Shown: piece by piece, positions 8,750 to 17,609 of the stretch
How positions within the stretch are numbered: the first letter of the stretch is position 1
How the letters are laid out: each line of letters begins with the position of its first letter
Assembly (NCBI GenBank): GCA_014802335.1
Contig: JAAVCL010000006.1
Location: forward strand, 17,811-81,810
Reading direction: 5' to 3'
Source: Bacteroides sp.
Lineage (GTDB): Bacteria > Bacteroidota > Bacteroidia > Bacteroidales > Muribaculaceae
Length of the DNA: 64,000 bases
Translations under genes and position numbers: made by a program
Notes under the pieces: model-generated
Seen by the model: the letters and a program-made list of their open reading frames with translations, nothing else
Databases searched by the model: none
Told to the model about the DNA's origin: nothing

Positions 8750-9343
8750 TTAGCGACCCAGAGCCTTGTTGAGTGCGTTGTTGGCTGCGTCTTTAGCTTT
8801 GTCGGCAGCCTTGTTCACTTCCTGTGAAGCTTTATCCTTAGCGTTGTCAACGGCCTCACCGGCTTTATCCTTAGCGTTGCTTACGGCTTCACCCGCTTTT
8901 TCTTTAGCTGCGTCAACAGCCTCACCGGCTTTTTCCTTAGCGTTGTTTACGGCATCACCTGCTGCGTCTTTAACATTCACGCCTGCTGTCTGGAGTTCAT
9001 CGGCAAAACCTTCACCGGCGTTCTTTACGGCATCGGTAAACGATTTTCCGTAGCCTTCCATTGTTTCCTTGTAATATTCGCCGTATGCTTTTGCAGCCTC
9101 TTTAAAGCTCATTACAACCGTTCCTTCTTTATTAACGATATTACCTTCGTTGTCGATTTCCAAACCCTTGGCTGCCAGGCTGTCTTTAAGCTCAACGGCC
9201 GAGGTGATGTTTTTAGGTGCAACTTCTTCGAGCACAACTTCTTCTGTGGCTGTGCTGTCAACATTGGCATCTGTTTTCTTGCTTCCGCAGGCACCCAGCA
9301 TAAGAAGACTGGCAAGCCCAAGCGTCATAAATACTTTTTTCAT
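8750..9343 (-). CDS. Lipoprotein with LEA-like amphipathic 11-residue repeats
   Basis: 197 residues. The signal ends in a lipobox (LLMLGAC, Cys about 19), so the protein is membrane-anchored. Residues 125-195 are tandem 11-residue units such as NAKEKAGEAVD, AAKEKAGEAVS, NAKDKAGEAVD and NAKDKASQEVN, the periodicity of LEA/apolipoprotein-like amphipathic helices, which bind membranes or stabilise proteins under stress. The middle part has a YGEYYKETMEGYG segment. It follows the glycosyltransferase gene by 26 bp. Function is not known; a periplasmic stress or membrane-binding role is inference. Confidence 0.75.
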   Translation of the reverse strand: MKKVFMTLGLASLLMLGACGSKKTDANVDSTATEEVVLEEVAPKNITSAVELKDSLAAKGLEIDNEGNIVNKEGTVVMSFKEAAKAYGEYYKETMEGYGKSFTDAVKNAGEGFADELQTAGVNVKDAAGDAVNNAKEKAGEAVDAAKEKAGEAVSNAKDKAGEAVDNAKDKASQEVNKAADKAKDAANNALNKALGR

Positions 9344-9369
9344 AATATTAACTTTTTAATTAGTCATCC

Positions 9370-10464
9370 TCAGCACGTCAGATATATCTTTTGAAGTTTC
9401 GGGATAAAAGATTCCCAGGAAAGATATTTGGCGTAATATTTAAACGCATTGTTTCCGATAATTGTTCGCATCGCATTGTCAGTAGCCAAAGTCCTCATTG
9501 CGTCTGCCAGTGCAGACGGAGACAGGGGGGGAACGAAAATGGCTGTTTCGCCGTCGGTAAGATACTCGGATTGAGCGCCGTTGGGAGAACAGATTATGGG
9601 GCGTCCGGAGGCCATTACGAGAAGGTTGGAAAGTCCGAATCCCTCTCTTTCCACCGAGGGGAGAACCGCAAAGTGCGACTGGCTGATTATATCCCGCGCC
9701 TTATCTTCGTTACGGCTCCAGTCTATCATTTCCATTACATTCCGGGCCATGGCGCGGCGTCGCAATTCATCGAGATAATCAGGGTTTCCGGTTCCGCAGA
9801 TGCGCAGCCTCAACTTTAATCCTCTTAAAGAGGGGAGGGCATCAATGATTGTTTCGATGCCTTTCCCTTTCACCACCGGGCCGATATATAACGCGAAAAT
9901 CGGGCCTTTTTCGGGAGGGTCAGTAGGAAGGGAATAGGGAGTATTTACGCTGTTAAGTATGATGTGGACCGTGCTGACACGCATCGGGAGGCGCTGAGGC
10001 CACGGCGATTTGAAGCGTTCGAAGGCAGTTCGCGACACAAAGATGTGTGCGTTGATTTTGTCGTAGATACGTCTGAACAGCCATGAGTTGCGGCCCGGTC
10101 TCACAGTGTGACGGGTGGAAATAACTCGGATATCGGGCCTTTTGGCTATTCGCTTGGCAAGAAGGGCGGTGAAGGCGTCGCGGTATCGATGCACGTGGAT
10201 ATAGCCGTTGTTATGGCCAACCTGCCGCAGGCGGCGAGCCAGGATAAATGCTGATGCCGGATCAAAAAATCCTCTCAGGGGCGCATGAAGCAGATTGATG
10301 CCGACTTTGCGAAAACGGTCATCCACCACTTTCGCATCGCGGGTCATGGCCGTAACGTCCCAGCCCTCTTTGTGAAAGTGGCTGCAGATGTCTACGGCAT
10401 ATTTCTGTGCACCGCCCCAGCGGTTGGAGGATACGAGATGTATTAACGTCGGTTTCTCACTCAT
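9370..10464 (-). CDS. Glycosyltransferase family 4 protein
   Basis: 364 residues with two Rossmann-like halves. The N-terminal half has RWGGAQKYAVDI; the C-terminal half has the donor-binding segment (LYIGPVVKGKGIETIIDALP, about residues 187-206) and SVEREGFGLSNLLVMASGRP (about 273-292). This is the GT4 layout of enzymes that move a sugar from an NDP-sugar to a lipid-linked or surface glycan in the cytoplasm. The usual E-X7-E pair keeps its first Glu, but the second is Leu, so acceptor or donor handling may differ. Substrate cannot be inferred. It lies in line with the AlaDH-like gene (54 bp gap). Confidence 0.85.
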   Translation of the reverse strand: MSEKPTLIHLVSSNRWGGAQKYAVDICSHFHKEGWDVTAMTRDAKVVDDRFRKVGINLLHAPLRGFFDPASAFILARRLRQVGHNNGYIHVHRYRDAFTALLAKRIAKRPDIRVISTRHTVRPGRNSWLFRRIYDKINAHIFVSRTAFERFKSPWPQRLPMRVSTVHIILNSVNTPYSLPTDPPEKGPIFALYIGPVVKGKGIETIIDALPSLRGLKLRLRICGTGNPDYLDELRRRAMARNVMEMIDWSRNEDKARDIISQSHFAVLPSVEREGFGLSNLLVMASGRPIICSPNGAQSEYLTDGETAIFVPPLSPSALADAMRTLATDNAMRTIIGNNAFKYYAKYLSWESFIPKLQKIYLTC

Positions 10465-10518
10465 TGCATATTAATGCAGCCGGGGCTCGCATGTGACCGG
10501 ACTCCGACACGCACGTGT

Positions 10519-11619
10519 TCAGTTGGATGTAGATAGCATTACGCGGATGTCAATGCTTGGCATGGAGAGGAAAGAGCCGATGAGTTTGTCAACAAGCTTG
10601 CCGTTGAATGTCACCATTCCCATCTGCATTCCGGGGGTGGTCTTCATCATGTTGTCAAAGCCGTCTTTTATTGACATTTCGTTGAAGAAATTAACGAGCG
10701 GATTGGAAAGGGCCATAGCCACGGTGCGCGGCAGGGAGATGGAGGGGTGCGACTCGTTCAAATCGAGCACATACACACTGCTCTTGAGCGATGATGAAAG
10801 GCTTTTCGGAAATTCAAACGGGCGTGTGGTGTTGCCGGTGATGATAACGTCGGCTGTCTTCACGCGGTTGGTGAGCACCCGGGGATGAATGATGATCAGC
10901 TCAACGGGATAATTGCAACTTTGGCGGGCAATCTGAAGTGAAGAGGTGTCGTTATCCATCAGAACAACTTTTGCGCCTGCTCCGGCGGCTGCATTGGCCG
11001 CTGCAATACATTCAGTACCACATCCGATGATCAGAACCTCGCATGGATTGATTCCTGCAACTCCCGAAAGAAGAACGCCTTTCCCACCCCCAAGATAAGA
11101 AAGTGATTCCTGAGCATACATTATTGCGCCGCGGCCATCTATCTCGTCAACTATATCTGCAAAAATCTGCATGTCATGGTGTGAAAGCATATTGTCGAGG
11201 CAGGCACAGGAAATTCTCTTGTCAAGAAGAACCTTGATTACGGATGTTTCAAAAAGAGTGTTGTCCATCATGCACACAAGTGCGGCTCCGTTATTCATTT
11301 TCTTTACATCCTTGGCTCGCAAAGGCTGGTAGCTGACCACAACCGGACATTTCAACGCTTCGTCGCGCTGCACGATTTTTACACCATATTCAGCGTATGT
11401 CTCGTCCGAGAAACTGATATCAACTCCGGCCCCGGCTTCCATTGATATGCGTATGCCGGCGGAAGTGAGCAAACCGCAAGCTTCCGGAGTGAGAAGAAAA
11501 CGTGTCTCGTCAGTATCGGCATAGTTGCCTAACAAACCGATATGTATCGAATGGGGAGCTGCATCCAGTTCCTGAATCCGGGGTTCAACCTCGGGCACTG
11601 CTGAATTGGTGGGTATCAT
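10519..11619 (-). CDS. Alanine dehydrogenase-like protein with altered active site
   Basis: 366 residues, close to the length of alanine dehydrogenases. The N-terminal part has RFLLTPEACGLLTSAGIRIS and EAGAGVDISFSDETYAEYG, as in AlaDH/PNT; a Rossmann motif follows (EVLIIGCGTECIAAANAAA, about residues 188-206). Where AlaDH has the catalytic Lys in VKEP, this protein reads VVVSYQPL, and where it has the catalytic His in YLHLA, it reads MMDNTL. The fold and NAD binding are supported, but the L-alanine to pyruvate reaction is doubtful. A promoter is visible at 11672-11701. Confidence 0.8.
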   Translation of the reverse strand: MIPTNSAVPEVEPRIQELDAAPHSIHIGLLGNYADTDETRFLLTPEACGLLTSAGIRISMEAGAGVDISFSDETYAEYGVKIVQRDEALKCPVVVSYQPLRAKDVKKMNNGAALVCMMDNTLFETSVIKVLLDKRISCACLDNMLSHHDMQIFADIVDEIDGRGAIMYAQESLSYLGGGKGVLLSGVAGINPCEVLIIGCGTECIAAANAAAGAGAKVVLMDNDTSSLQIARQSCNYPVELIIIHPRVLTNRVKTADVIITGNTTRPFEFPKSLSSSLKSSVYVLDLNESHPSISLPRTVAMALSNPLVNFFNEMSIKDGFDNMMKTTPGMQMGMVTFNGKLVDKLIGSFLSMPSIDIRVMLSTSN

Positions 11620-11671
11620 GGGCGTTCTGTATTGGAGTTATATTCGGGTATTATTACCTTCCCGTTATTCG

Positions 11672-11701
11672 CAAAGTTAATAAAAAATTGAAAAAATGCA
11701 A
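11672..11701 (-). promoter_or_regulatory. Promoter of the AlaDH-like gene
   Basis: On the minus strand TTGC (11698-11701), 18 bp, then TAACTTTG (11672-11679), close to the Bacteroidetes consensus. The leader is about 45 nt. The 130-bp repeat element begins 10 bp further upstream. Confidence 0.5.
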
Positions 11702-11710
11702 AATGTTTGT

Positions 11711-11840
11711 CAGTAGGGACGTGATTCTTCACGTCCGGGCAGACCTCATTACCATGCGTCGTCCCGGACGTGAAGAATCACGTGCGGGCAGACCCTATTA
11801 CCATGCGTCGTCCCGGACGTGAAGAATCACGTCCCTACTG
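11711..11840. repeat. 130-bp palindromic repeat element with 26-bp perfect terminal inverted repeats
   Basis: The first 26 bases (11711-11736) and last 26 bases (11815-11840) are exact reverse complements. Three hairpins of the form GGACGTGA/TCACGTCC (11717-11736, 11766-11785, 11815-11834) are separated by two near-identical spacers containing ATTACCATGCGTCGTCCC. The right end covers the last codons and stop of aroK. No coding capacity. Confidence 0.85.
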
Positions 11841-12435
11841 GGAAATGCTGCTTCAGGAAAGCGGAGATGGTTTCTGAAATCTGGTTGTGGTCTTCCAAGT
11901 TGTCTCCGCAATGGATAATGTGTGCTTTCCGATAATAGTTTAAGCGTGACGATAACCCTTTGTCAACTGTTTCACGGATTTCTTCTTTGGTTTTTCCGGC
12001 CATTAAAGGGCGGCGCGCATTGTTGATGGTTATTCTCTCGACAATTCGGTCGGTGGAAGCCTCAAGAAAAACAACCGTCCCGCGCTCAAGCATATAGTCG
12101 ATATTGTCGAAAAAGCAGGGCGTACCCCCACCGCATGCGATTATAGAGTTCTCGAAATCTGCAACTTCATGAAGCATTGCTCTTTCGAGTTTGCGGAAAT
12201 GAGCTTCCCCGTCCGAGGCGAATATTTCGGTTATTGACCGGTGAAATCTCTGTTCGATATAGAAATCGAGGTCAATGAATTGTCGGCCGGTTGCAGAGGC
12301 CAATGCGTGGCCGAAAGTTGTTTTCCCACAACCCATATATCCGATTATGAATATCGGATCTGAACAGCCATGAGTTCGGGAATAAGAATCAGATTGTAAA
12401 TTGGAATCAGATTGTGCTGGTCGGTTATTATCCAT
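11827..12435 (-). CDS. aroK: Shikimate kinase
   Basis: 202 residues. ATP-dependent phosphorylation of shikimate to shikimate 3-phosphate in the chorismate pathway, in the cytoplasm. Seen: Walker A GYMGCGKTT (about residues 32-40), shikimate-binding DLDFYIE and FRKLER, the Walker B-like CGGGTP, and the lid NNARRPLM (about 150). An N-terminal extension of about 25 residues (rich in S, Q, D) precedes the usual start; a Met at about residue 50 is too late, so the ATG at 12435 is kept. The last residues (VGT) and stop lie inside the palindromic repeat, so the C-terminus was apparently altered by that element. Confidence 0.9.
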   Translation of the reverse strand: MDNNRPAQSDSNLQSDSYSRTHGCSDPIFIIGYMGCGKTTFGHALASATGRQFIDLDFYIEQRFHRSITEIFASDGEAHFRKLERAMLHEVADFENSIIACGGGTPCFFDNIDYMLERGTVVFLEASTDRIVERITINNARRPLMAGKTKEEIRETVDKGLSSRLNYYRKAHIIHCGDNLEDHNQISETISAFLKQHFPVGT

Positions 12436-12480
12436 GTCTCGGCAGGCGCTAATAAGAAAGTATTGAGTATTAAGCAGTCG

Positions 12481-12864
12481 CTAATTAATAATATTCCGGA
12501 GAAGTGTCCAGAGCAAAATGGAGAGTGCTATAATTATTATGGAGGGCAAAGAGTTGACTATCGCATAGAGTTTGGGAAAACGGAGTCTGAAAATGGCTGC
12601 AAATGCCATAATAACAAGCAGCGGCAGGGCGCATAGCAGGAAGGCATTTGATTCCCACGCCCCTCTGAAATCACCGTTCAGCAGGGCATGCAACATTCTC
12701 TGGCTTCCGCAGCCGGGGCAATCCCAGCCCGTAACCAAATGAAACATACATTTAGGCGCGTATATCGAATCGGCCGGGTCGAAAAAATAATAGGCCAAGG
12801 CAGCAATGATAACAGCAACTGTTATCAGAATACTCCTCATCGATATGTTTTCACTCATTTTCAT
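12481..12864 (-). CDS. DUF2752 membrane protein
   Basis: 127 residues with three predicted membrane helices. The DUF2752 signature is plain: CMFHLVTGWDCPGCGSQRML (about residues 38-57), with the CPGCGSQR motif. Function of the family is unknown. The start overlaps the stop of the dispanin-like gene by 4 bp, and the two families often occur together in Bacteroidetes. Confidence 0.85.
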   Translation of the reverse strand: MKMSENISMRSILITVAVIIAALAYYFFDPADSIYAPKCMFHLVTGWDCPGCGSQRMLHALLNGDFRGAWESNAFLLCALPLLVIMAFAAIFRLRFPKLYAIVNSLPSIIIIALSILLWTLLRNIIN

Positions 12865-13400
12865 GAGGGTAAAAGAAGAGTGAGCGGCAGGTACAATGCG
12901 TTTGTAATGATACCGGCCACAATTGCAACGATAATCCAGATTTCGGCTTGCCGGGAAGCACGCTTCGCCCCTTCATAGTCGGCGGCATAATATTTTGAAC
13001 TCACAGAAGCGCTGAAGATAATAGCCGCAATGCCGGCGGGCATACAGCAGCATAGCGTGGCGAGGATAGACCAGACCAAATAGGTGGGGGGCATTGGCTC
13101 GCGTCGGGGTATTTGAGTTTCATTCATTCCGGGGCCAACGGGTGGGGGTGTGGTTTGCATTCCCGGATAGGGAGGAGGCGCCTGTTGAAAGGAATCGGGT
13201 TGCGGAGCTTGCGAGTCGCGTTTGACTTGCTTTTCGTCAAAGTGCATACCCAATTTTTCGGCCCATTCCTCTTCCACCTCAAACTCGCGTTTAACGGGGG
13301 GAGGAGTAGGAATCTGAGGTTGATTCACACCATTCTCGGATGGCTCTGTAGTATCTTTATTTTCTTGATTCTTGTTGATGTTTATATCTTCGGGATTCAT
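12861..13400 (-). CDS. CD225/dispanin-like membrane protein
   Basis: 179 residues: a long soluble, proline- and glutamine-rich N-terminal part (about 1-105), then a dispanin/CD225 domain with two hydrophobic helices (TYLVWSILATLCCCMPAGIA and the helix from about residue 155). The CCCMP segment and the following Y/A-rich loop (KYYAADYEGAKRASRQAE) are typical of this family. Bacterial members have no proven role; human relatives are IFITM proteins. It precedes and overlaps the DUF2752 gene, suggesting a joint membrane function. Confidence 0.8.
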   Translation of the reverse strand: MNPEDININKNQENKDTTEPSENGVNQPQIPTPPPVKREFEVEEEWAEKLGMHFDEKQVKRDSQAPQPDSFQQAPPPYPGMQTTPPPVGPGMNETQIPRREPMPPTYLVWSILATLCCCMPAGIAAIIFSASVSSKYYAADYEGAKRASRQAEIWIIVAIVAGIITNALYLPLTLLLPS

Positions 13401-13414
13401 AGTCGGGTTCTTTA

Positions 13415-13523
13415 TTAGGTTTTAGGCGTTAGGTTTTAGGCGTTAGGTTTTAGGCGTTAGGTTTTGGGCTTTAGGCGTTGGATTTTGGGTTTTAGGCTTT
13501 GGGCTTTGGGTTTTGGGCTTTAG
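13415..13523. repeat. Degenerate tandem repeat (TTAGGCGTTAGGTT-type)
   Basis: About seven imperfect copies of a 14-bp T/G-rich unit lie between the ABC exporter stop and the dispanin ATG. One strand is almost free of C. It is a simple expandable repeat in the leader of the dispanin gene; length changes could affect expression. Confidence 0.75.
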
Positions 13524-13536
13524 ACGATACAGAAAT

Positions 13537-15369
13537 CTAATCAATATTAATGTTCTGCATGTCAACCAGTTTCTTGTAAATGCCCCCTTTGGCCATCAAT
13601 TCATCGTGAGTTCCAAGTTCGGCAATTGCACCGTCGCTGAGCACGCATATTTTGTCGGCATTCGTTATGGTAGAAAGTCTGTGGGCGATTACAATTGTGG
13701 TTCTGTCTTTCATCAGCTTTTCAAGCGCGTCTTGCACAAGGCGTTCGCTTTCGGTGTCGAGTGCGGAAGTGGCCTCATCGAGAATCAGGATCGCGGGGTC
13801 TTTAAGGATGGCGCGTGCAATACTGATTCGCTGCCTCTGACCGCCCGACAGGCGACAGCCCCGGTCGCCGATCATCGTGTTGTAACCATCCTCGGTTTCA
13901 ATTATAAAATCGTGGGCGTTGGCAATCCGGGCAGCCTTTTCCACATCCTCTTGGGTTGCATTCTCAACTCCGAAGGCGATATTGTTGAATATAGTGTCGT
14001 TGAAAAGAATTGCTTCCTGATTCACGTTCCCCATCAGCGAGCGTAAATCCTTTACGCGCAGATTCTTGATGTCGATTCCATCCACAAGGACTTCTCCTTG
14101 TTCAATGTCCCAGAAACGGGGGATAAGGTCAACGAGGGTTGATTTGCCCGACCCCGACTGGCCCACAATGGCAACCGTTTCTCCCGGGGCGACCTTCAGG
14201 TTGATGTCGCGCAGCACGTTGTGGTCTTCGTTATACCCGAAGGTTACATTGCGGAATTCGATACTGCTCTTTTCCTCTTTCGGAAGATTCGAAGGTCTTG
14301 CGGGGTCGCATATCGGATTCACCGCTTCCAGAATCATATCTATTCGTTCCTTGGCCGCCATGCCTTTACGCACCGTGTATGAAACTTTGGAGAGGTCTTT
14401 GGCCGGATTGATAAGACTATAGAACATCACCATATAGTAGATAAAAGAGGGGGCATCGATATCCGAGTTGTTCGAAAGAATAAGGCTGCCGCCGAACCAT
14501 AGGATGATTGCAACCGCGGTTGTGCCCAAAAACTCGCTCATGGGGTGAGCCAGTGCCGTGCGACGGCTCACGCTGTTGTTGATACGATAAAATTCTTCGG
14601 TCTGACGCGCGAACCGGTCTTCCATTTTTCTCTCGGCATTGAATGCTTTGATCACTCTCAAGCCTCCGATTGTTTCTTCGGTGTTTGATAATATCTCGCC
14701 CCATTTGTTCTGCGAAGCCAAAGATTTGGCTTTCAGTTTCTTACCGACAACTCCCATCACACCGCCCACTATAGGCAGCATAATGAAAACGAAAATCGTA
14801 AGCTTCCAGCTCACCACCAGCATCATTCCAAGGCAGGCGATAATCATTATCGGGTATTTTACAAGCGAGAACAGACTGGCCATAACCGAGTTCTGCACTT
14901 CCTGAACGTCGCCCGAGAGGCGCGCCATTATGTCTCCCTTGCGTTCATTGGTAAAGAACCCGATGGGCAACGTGACGATCTTGTCATACATCTGACGGCG
15001 GATGTCGCGAACCACTCCGTTCTGCAACGGAATTGTGAAATACTCGCTGAGATAGGCTGTCATTACTTTTATCAGACATGTCACCACCAGAAGAATACCC
15101 AGGAAGGCAAGCGTGAAGGAAGGGCCGTATTCGCCTATCAGTTCCGACATGTAATAATAGAAATTATTCTTGAGGGCATCCATGCTCCACCCCTCCATAT
15201 AGGAATATTCCGTGGTGTCCATTCCGAACAGCATCTGCAGGATCGGGATGATGAATGCGAACGAAAAGAGAGTGAAGAACGCGGTCAGAAAATTAAAGAT
15301 CACGCTCAGCACAATATCGCGCTTATAGGGCGAGGCATATTTTTTAAGAAATATAAACAGTTCTTTCAT
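13537..15369 (-). CDS. MsbA-like lipid ABC exporter
   Basis: 610 residues: six-helix exporter domain (about 15-330) and an ATPase domain (about 365-605) with Walker A VGQSGSGKST, signature LSGGQRQRISIARAI, Walker B ILILDEATSALD and the H-loop IVIAHRLST. A half-transporter of this kind forms a homodimer in the inner membrane and flips lipids, typically lipid A core. The acyltransferase of the lpxL type lies directly upstream (36 bp), which supports a lipid A role. Multidrug or peptide export cannot be excluded. Confidence 0.88.
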   Translation of the reverse strand: MKELFIFLKKYASPYKRDIVLSVIFNFLTAFFTLFSFAFIIPILQMLFGMDTTEYSYMEGWSMDALKNNFYYYMSELIGEYGPSFTLAFLGILLVVTCLIKVMTAYLSEYFTIPLQNGVVRDIRRQMYDKIVTLPIGFFTNERKGDIMARLSGDVQEVQNSVMASLFSLVKYPIMIIACLGMMLVVSWKLTIFVFIMLPIVGGVMGVVGKKLKAKSLASQNKWGEILSNTEETIGGLRVIKAFNAERKMEDRFARQTEEFYRINNSVSRRTALAHPMSEFLGTTAVAIILWFGGSLILSNNSDIDAPSFIYYMVMFYSLINPAKDLSKVSYTVRKGMAAKERIDMILEAVNPICDPARPSNLPKEEKSSIEFRNVTFGYNEDHNVLRDINLKVAPGETVAIVGQSGSGKSTLVDLIPRFWDIEQGEVLVDGIDIKNLRVKDLRSLMGNVNQEAILFNDTIFNNIAFGVENATQEDVEKAARIANAHDFIIETEDGYNTMIGDRGCRLSGGQRQRISIARAILKDPAILILDEATSALDTESERLVQDALEKLMKDRTTIVIAHRLSTITNADKICVLSDGAIAELGTHDELMAKGGIYKKLVDMQNINID

Positions 15370-15404
15370 TTGTCAGGTAATTTTGTTTGAAGGCACGGGT
15401 TATT

Positions 15405-16349
15405 TTAGAGATGCGACAGTTGCTTCTCCGCATGGTCTCCCCAGAATGCCATGAAGTCGGCGCGGGTGCGTTTCCAGCGTCGGTGACTCCAGAGCCAATA
15501 TTGGGGAGCCTCCTCTATGTTGGCCTGAAGCATTCTGAAATATTCTTTCGTTATTTCAAAGGTGGTTTCTTTCTTCGGATTGTCGGTAATCTTTACGTAA
15601 CGCAATGAATAATAGCCACGTTTCGGGCGGCTGAGATGACAGAACAACACCCGCGAATCAAGGAAACGGGCTATTCTTTCCGGGCCCGTAAAGACAAGTG
15701 TGTCGTGATTCAGGAAGTCAACAAACAGATGCACGTCAAGGCTCGGGCATTGGTCGGCTATAAATCCGGTTACGGATGGTTTGTCTTCGCGTTTCCATTC
15801 TATAAGCCGTCGCATAATCTCTGCCATCTCGATGTTGTTGGAACGGAAACGGGTGCGTATACGCATGAAGATTTCTCCCATCACAAGGTTGTGGAGGTGA
15901 TGAAAAACCTGTGCCGGCTGCGCATCGGGTTGCTCTTCTATAAACCACAACGGCAGTGAACTGACCCATTCCCAATTGCAATAATGGCCTAACAGCAGCG
16001 TAACGCTTTTATTGTTCTCGACAGCCTCGAGAACCATTTCAGGGTTTTCAACCTTCATGCGGCGCATGATGGTCCTTTCAGACATGGAGAGCATTTTGAT
16101 TGTTTCAAAAGCATAGTCGGTCAGAAAGCGATAGAACCGGCGTTCGATGCGGGCCAATTCTTTCTTGCTCATCTGCGGGAATGACGACGCAAGATTTTCC
16201 CTCACCACGCGGCGCCTGTATCTTATCACCGTGTGCAGCAACCCGGCGATAAGATCGGAAACAAGATAGAGCAGGCATAAGGGTACGAGAGATATGCACC
16301 ATAGCACTCCATAGAGTAGGTGGTATAGTATTCGGTCGGTCAGTTTCAT
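15405..16349 (-). CDS. LpxL/HtrB-like lysophospholipid acyltransferase
   Basis: 314 residues. It adds a secondary acyl chain to lipid A at the inner membrane. Seen: an N-terminal membrane helix (about 15-35), the catalytic HX4(D/E) motif in LLGHYCNWEW (about residues 119-128), the ADQCPS segment and a GPERIARFLDSRVLFCHLSR stretch as in the family. The stop of the upstream ABC-2 permease overlaps its start by 4 bp and the MsbA-like exporter follows, forming an envelope operon. Which acyl chain it uses is unknown. Confidence 0.88.
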   Translation of the reverse strand: MKLTDRILYHLLYGVLWCISLVPLCLLYLVSDLIAGLLHTVIRYRRRVVRENLASSFPQMSKKELARIERRFYRFLTDYAFETIKMLSMSERTIMRRMKVENPEMVLEAVENNKSVTLLLGHYCNWEWVSSLPLWFIEEQPDAQPAQVFHHLHNLVMGEIFMRIRTRFRSNNIEMAEIMRRLIEWKREDKPSVTGFIADQCPSLDVHLFVDFLNHDTLVFTGPERIARFLDSRVLFCHLSRPKRGYYSLRYVKITDNPKKETTFEITKEYFRMLQANIEEAPQYWLWSHRRWKRTRADFMAFWGDHAEKQLSHL

Positions 16350-17587
16350 TTGTCAATGACGCTTTGGCTCAGAGCCTTATCGTTTATTTTGCTTTTGCGG
16401 GAAGAGCGTTGGCCGGCGGCGGGAAGCACCACCCACCGCTGTATGCACCATGCCGCCACCCACCACCCGGCGGCAAGAATCCAGAGCATCTCATATTCTT
16501 CTTTCACCTGCCACAACCCGGCTCCGTTCGAGTTCATTTTTACGAAGCCTTCCACTCCCCAGGTTGCCGGGCACAAGCCGGAAAGGAATTTCCAGACCGA
16601 GGGCATGTCATAACGTGGCCAGATCAAGCCTGAAACCAACAGGAAGAAAATGGAGGTCACTACCCAGCTTACGAACACCGATTCGCGTTCGGTTACAAAT
16701 GCCTGGAAAACGAATCCCACCCCCATTGAAGCAAGCACCATCGGGGTCAGGAAGGCCAGTTCTTCCAGCACATTGCCGGCCATGGGGAAGCTGAAGATCA
16801 GAGGCACGTAGTGCACAAGGAAAATTATCGGCAGGGCCAGAATGGTAAAGTAGCACAAGGCTTTGCCAATCATGGTTCCGATCACGGAGTTGCTGTTATT
16901 ATGTGGATTATAACCCACCACAGCCGCGCGTTCATGCCGTGCCCCTCCGGCCATGCCCAAAGCAAGGATGATGCATTGCTGCAGAATCAGAATCAGCACC
17001 CCCGGCATTATGAACGAATCGAATCCGTTGCGGATGTTTCCCAACGAGACGTTGTTGATAGGCATCAGATCGCCCGTGGATATTGTCGACACGAGCGGAG
17101 CGATGTTGTTTATGTCCTTCGAGAGAAGTTCGCCGCCCATTTCCTGCATCACATTTGTGGAGGCCACCAGAAATCCGCGGTATCTCAGCAGAAGGCTCAT
17201 GTCGCAATATAAGGCAGCCGCGCCGGTTTCCCCGCGCCCCACGGTTTTTGTGAAGCCTGTCGGAATTTCAAGGATGCTGAAGCAGTCATGATTATCCATC
17301 GCTTTTCTGGCTTCCGGCAGGTCGGCGGCATATCCGATCACTCTTACCTGGTCGCAGGCATCCAGCTCGCGCACCAGCTCGCGGGTCAGTGAGGTCCGGT
17401 CGCTGTCGATCACAACCATCGGAACGTCTTTCACAAGCTCAGGGTTGTAGATCAACGAATAAATCACCGGGTAGGCAAGCGGCAGGAAGGTCAGAAAGAG
17501 TATAAGGCCCTGGTCGTGCAATATCAGTTTGAATTCACGACAATAAACCTCAAAGACTCCCTTTATGTAGTTCTTGATTTTTTTCAT
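16346..17587 (-). CDS. ABC-2 type permease, second of two
   Basis: 413 residues with one N-terminal helix, a large periplasmic domain (about 45-185) and five C-terminal helices, the layout of YhgE/YbhR-type ABC-2 permeases. It lies 22 bp after a paralogous permease and overlaps the acyltransferase gene. With the HlyD adaptor and TolC channel upstream it should form a tripartite exporter, but no ATPase gene is in the run. Substrate is unknown. Confidence 0.85.
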   Translation of the reverse strand: MKKIKNYIKGVFEVYCREFKLILHDQGLILFLTFLPLAYPVIYSLIYNPELVKDVPMVVIDSDRTSLTRELVRELDACDQVRVIGYAADLPEARKAMDNHDCFSILEIPTGFTKTVGRGETGAAALYCDMSLLLRYRGFLVASTNVMQEMGGELLSKDINNIAPLVSTISTGDLMPINNVSLGNIRNGFDSFIMPGVLILILQQCIILALGMAGGARHERAAVVGYNPHNNSNSVIGTMIGKALCYFTILALPIIFLVHYVPLIFSFPMAGNVLEELAFLTPMVLASMGVGFVFQAFVTERESVFVSWVVTSIFFLLVSGLIWPRYDMPSVWKFLSGLCPATWGVEGFVKMNSNGAGLWQVKEEYEMLWILAAGWWVAAWCIQRWVVLPAAGQRSSRKSKINDKALSQSVIDK

Positions 17588-17609
17588 ATAACTTTAACAT
17601 AGAAAGCGC

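Noticed and set aside
8750..9360. Plus-strand frames opposite the LEA-like lipoprotein (Ala/Ser/Leu-rich).
   Set aside because: Low-complexity shadow of the GCT/AAA-rich repeat codons; the minus strand has lipobox and start signals.
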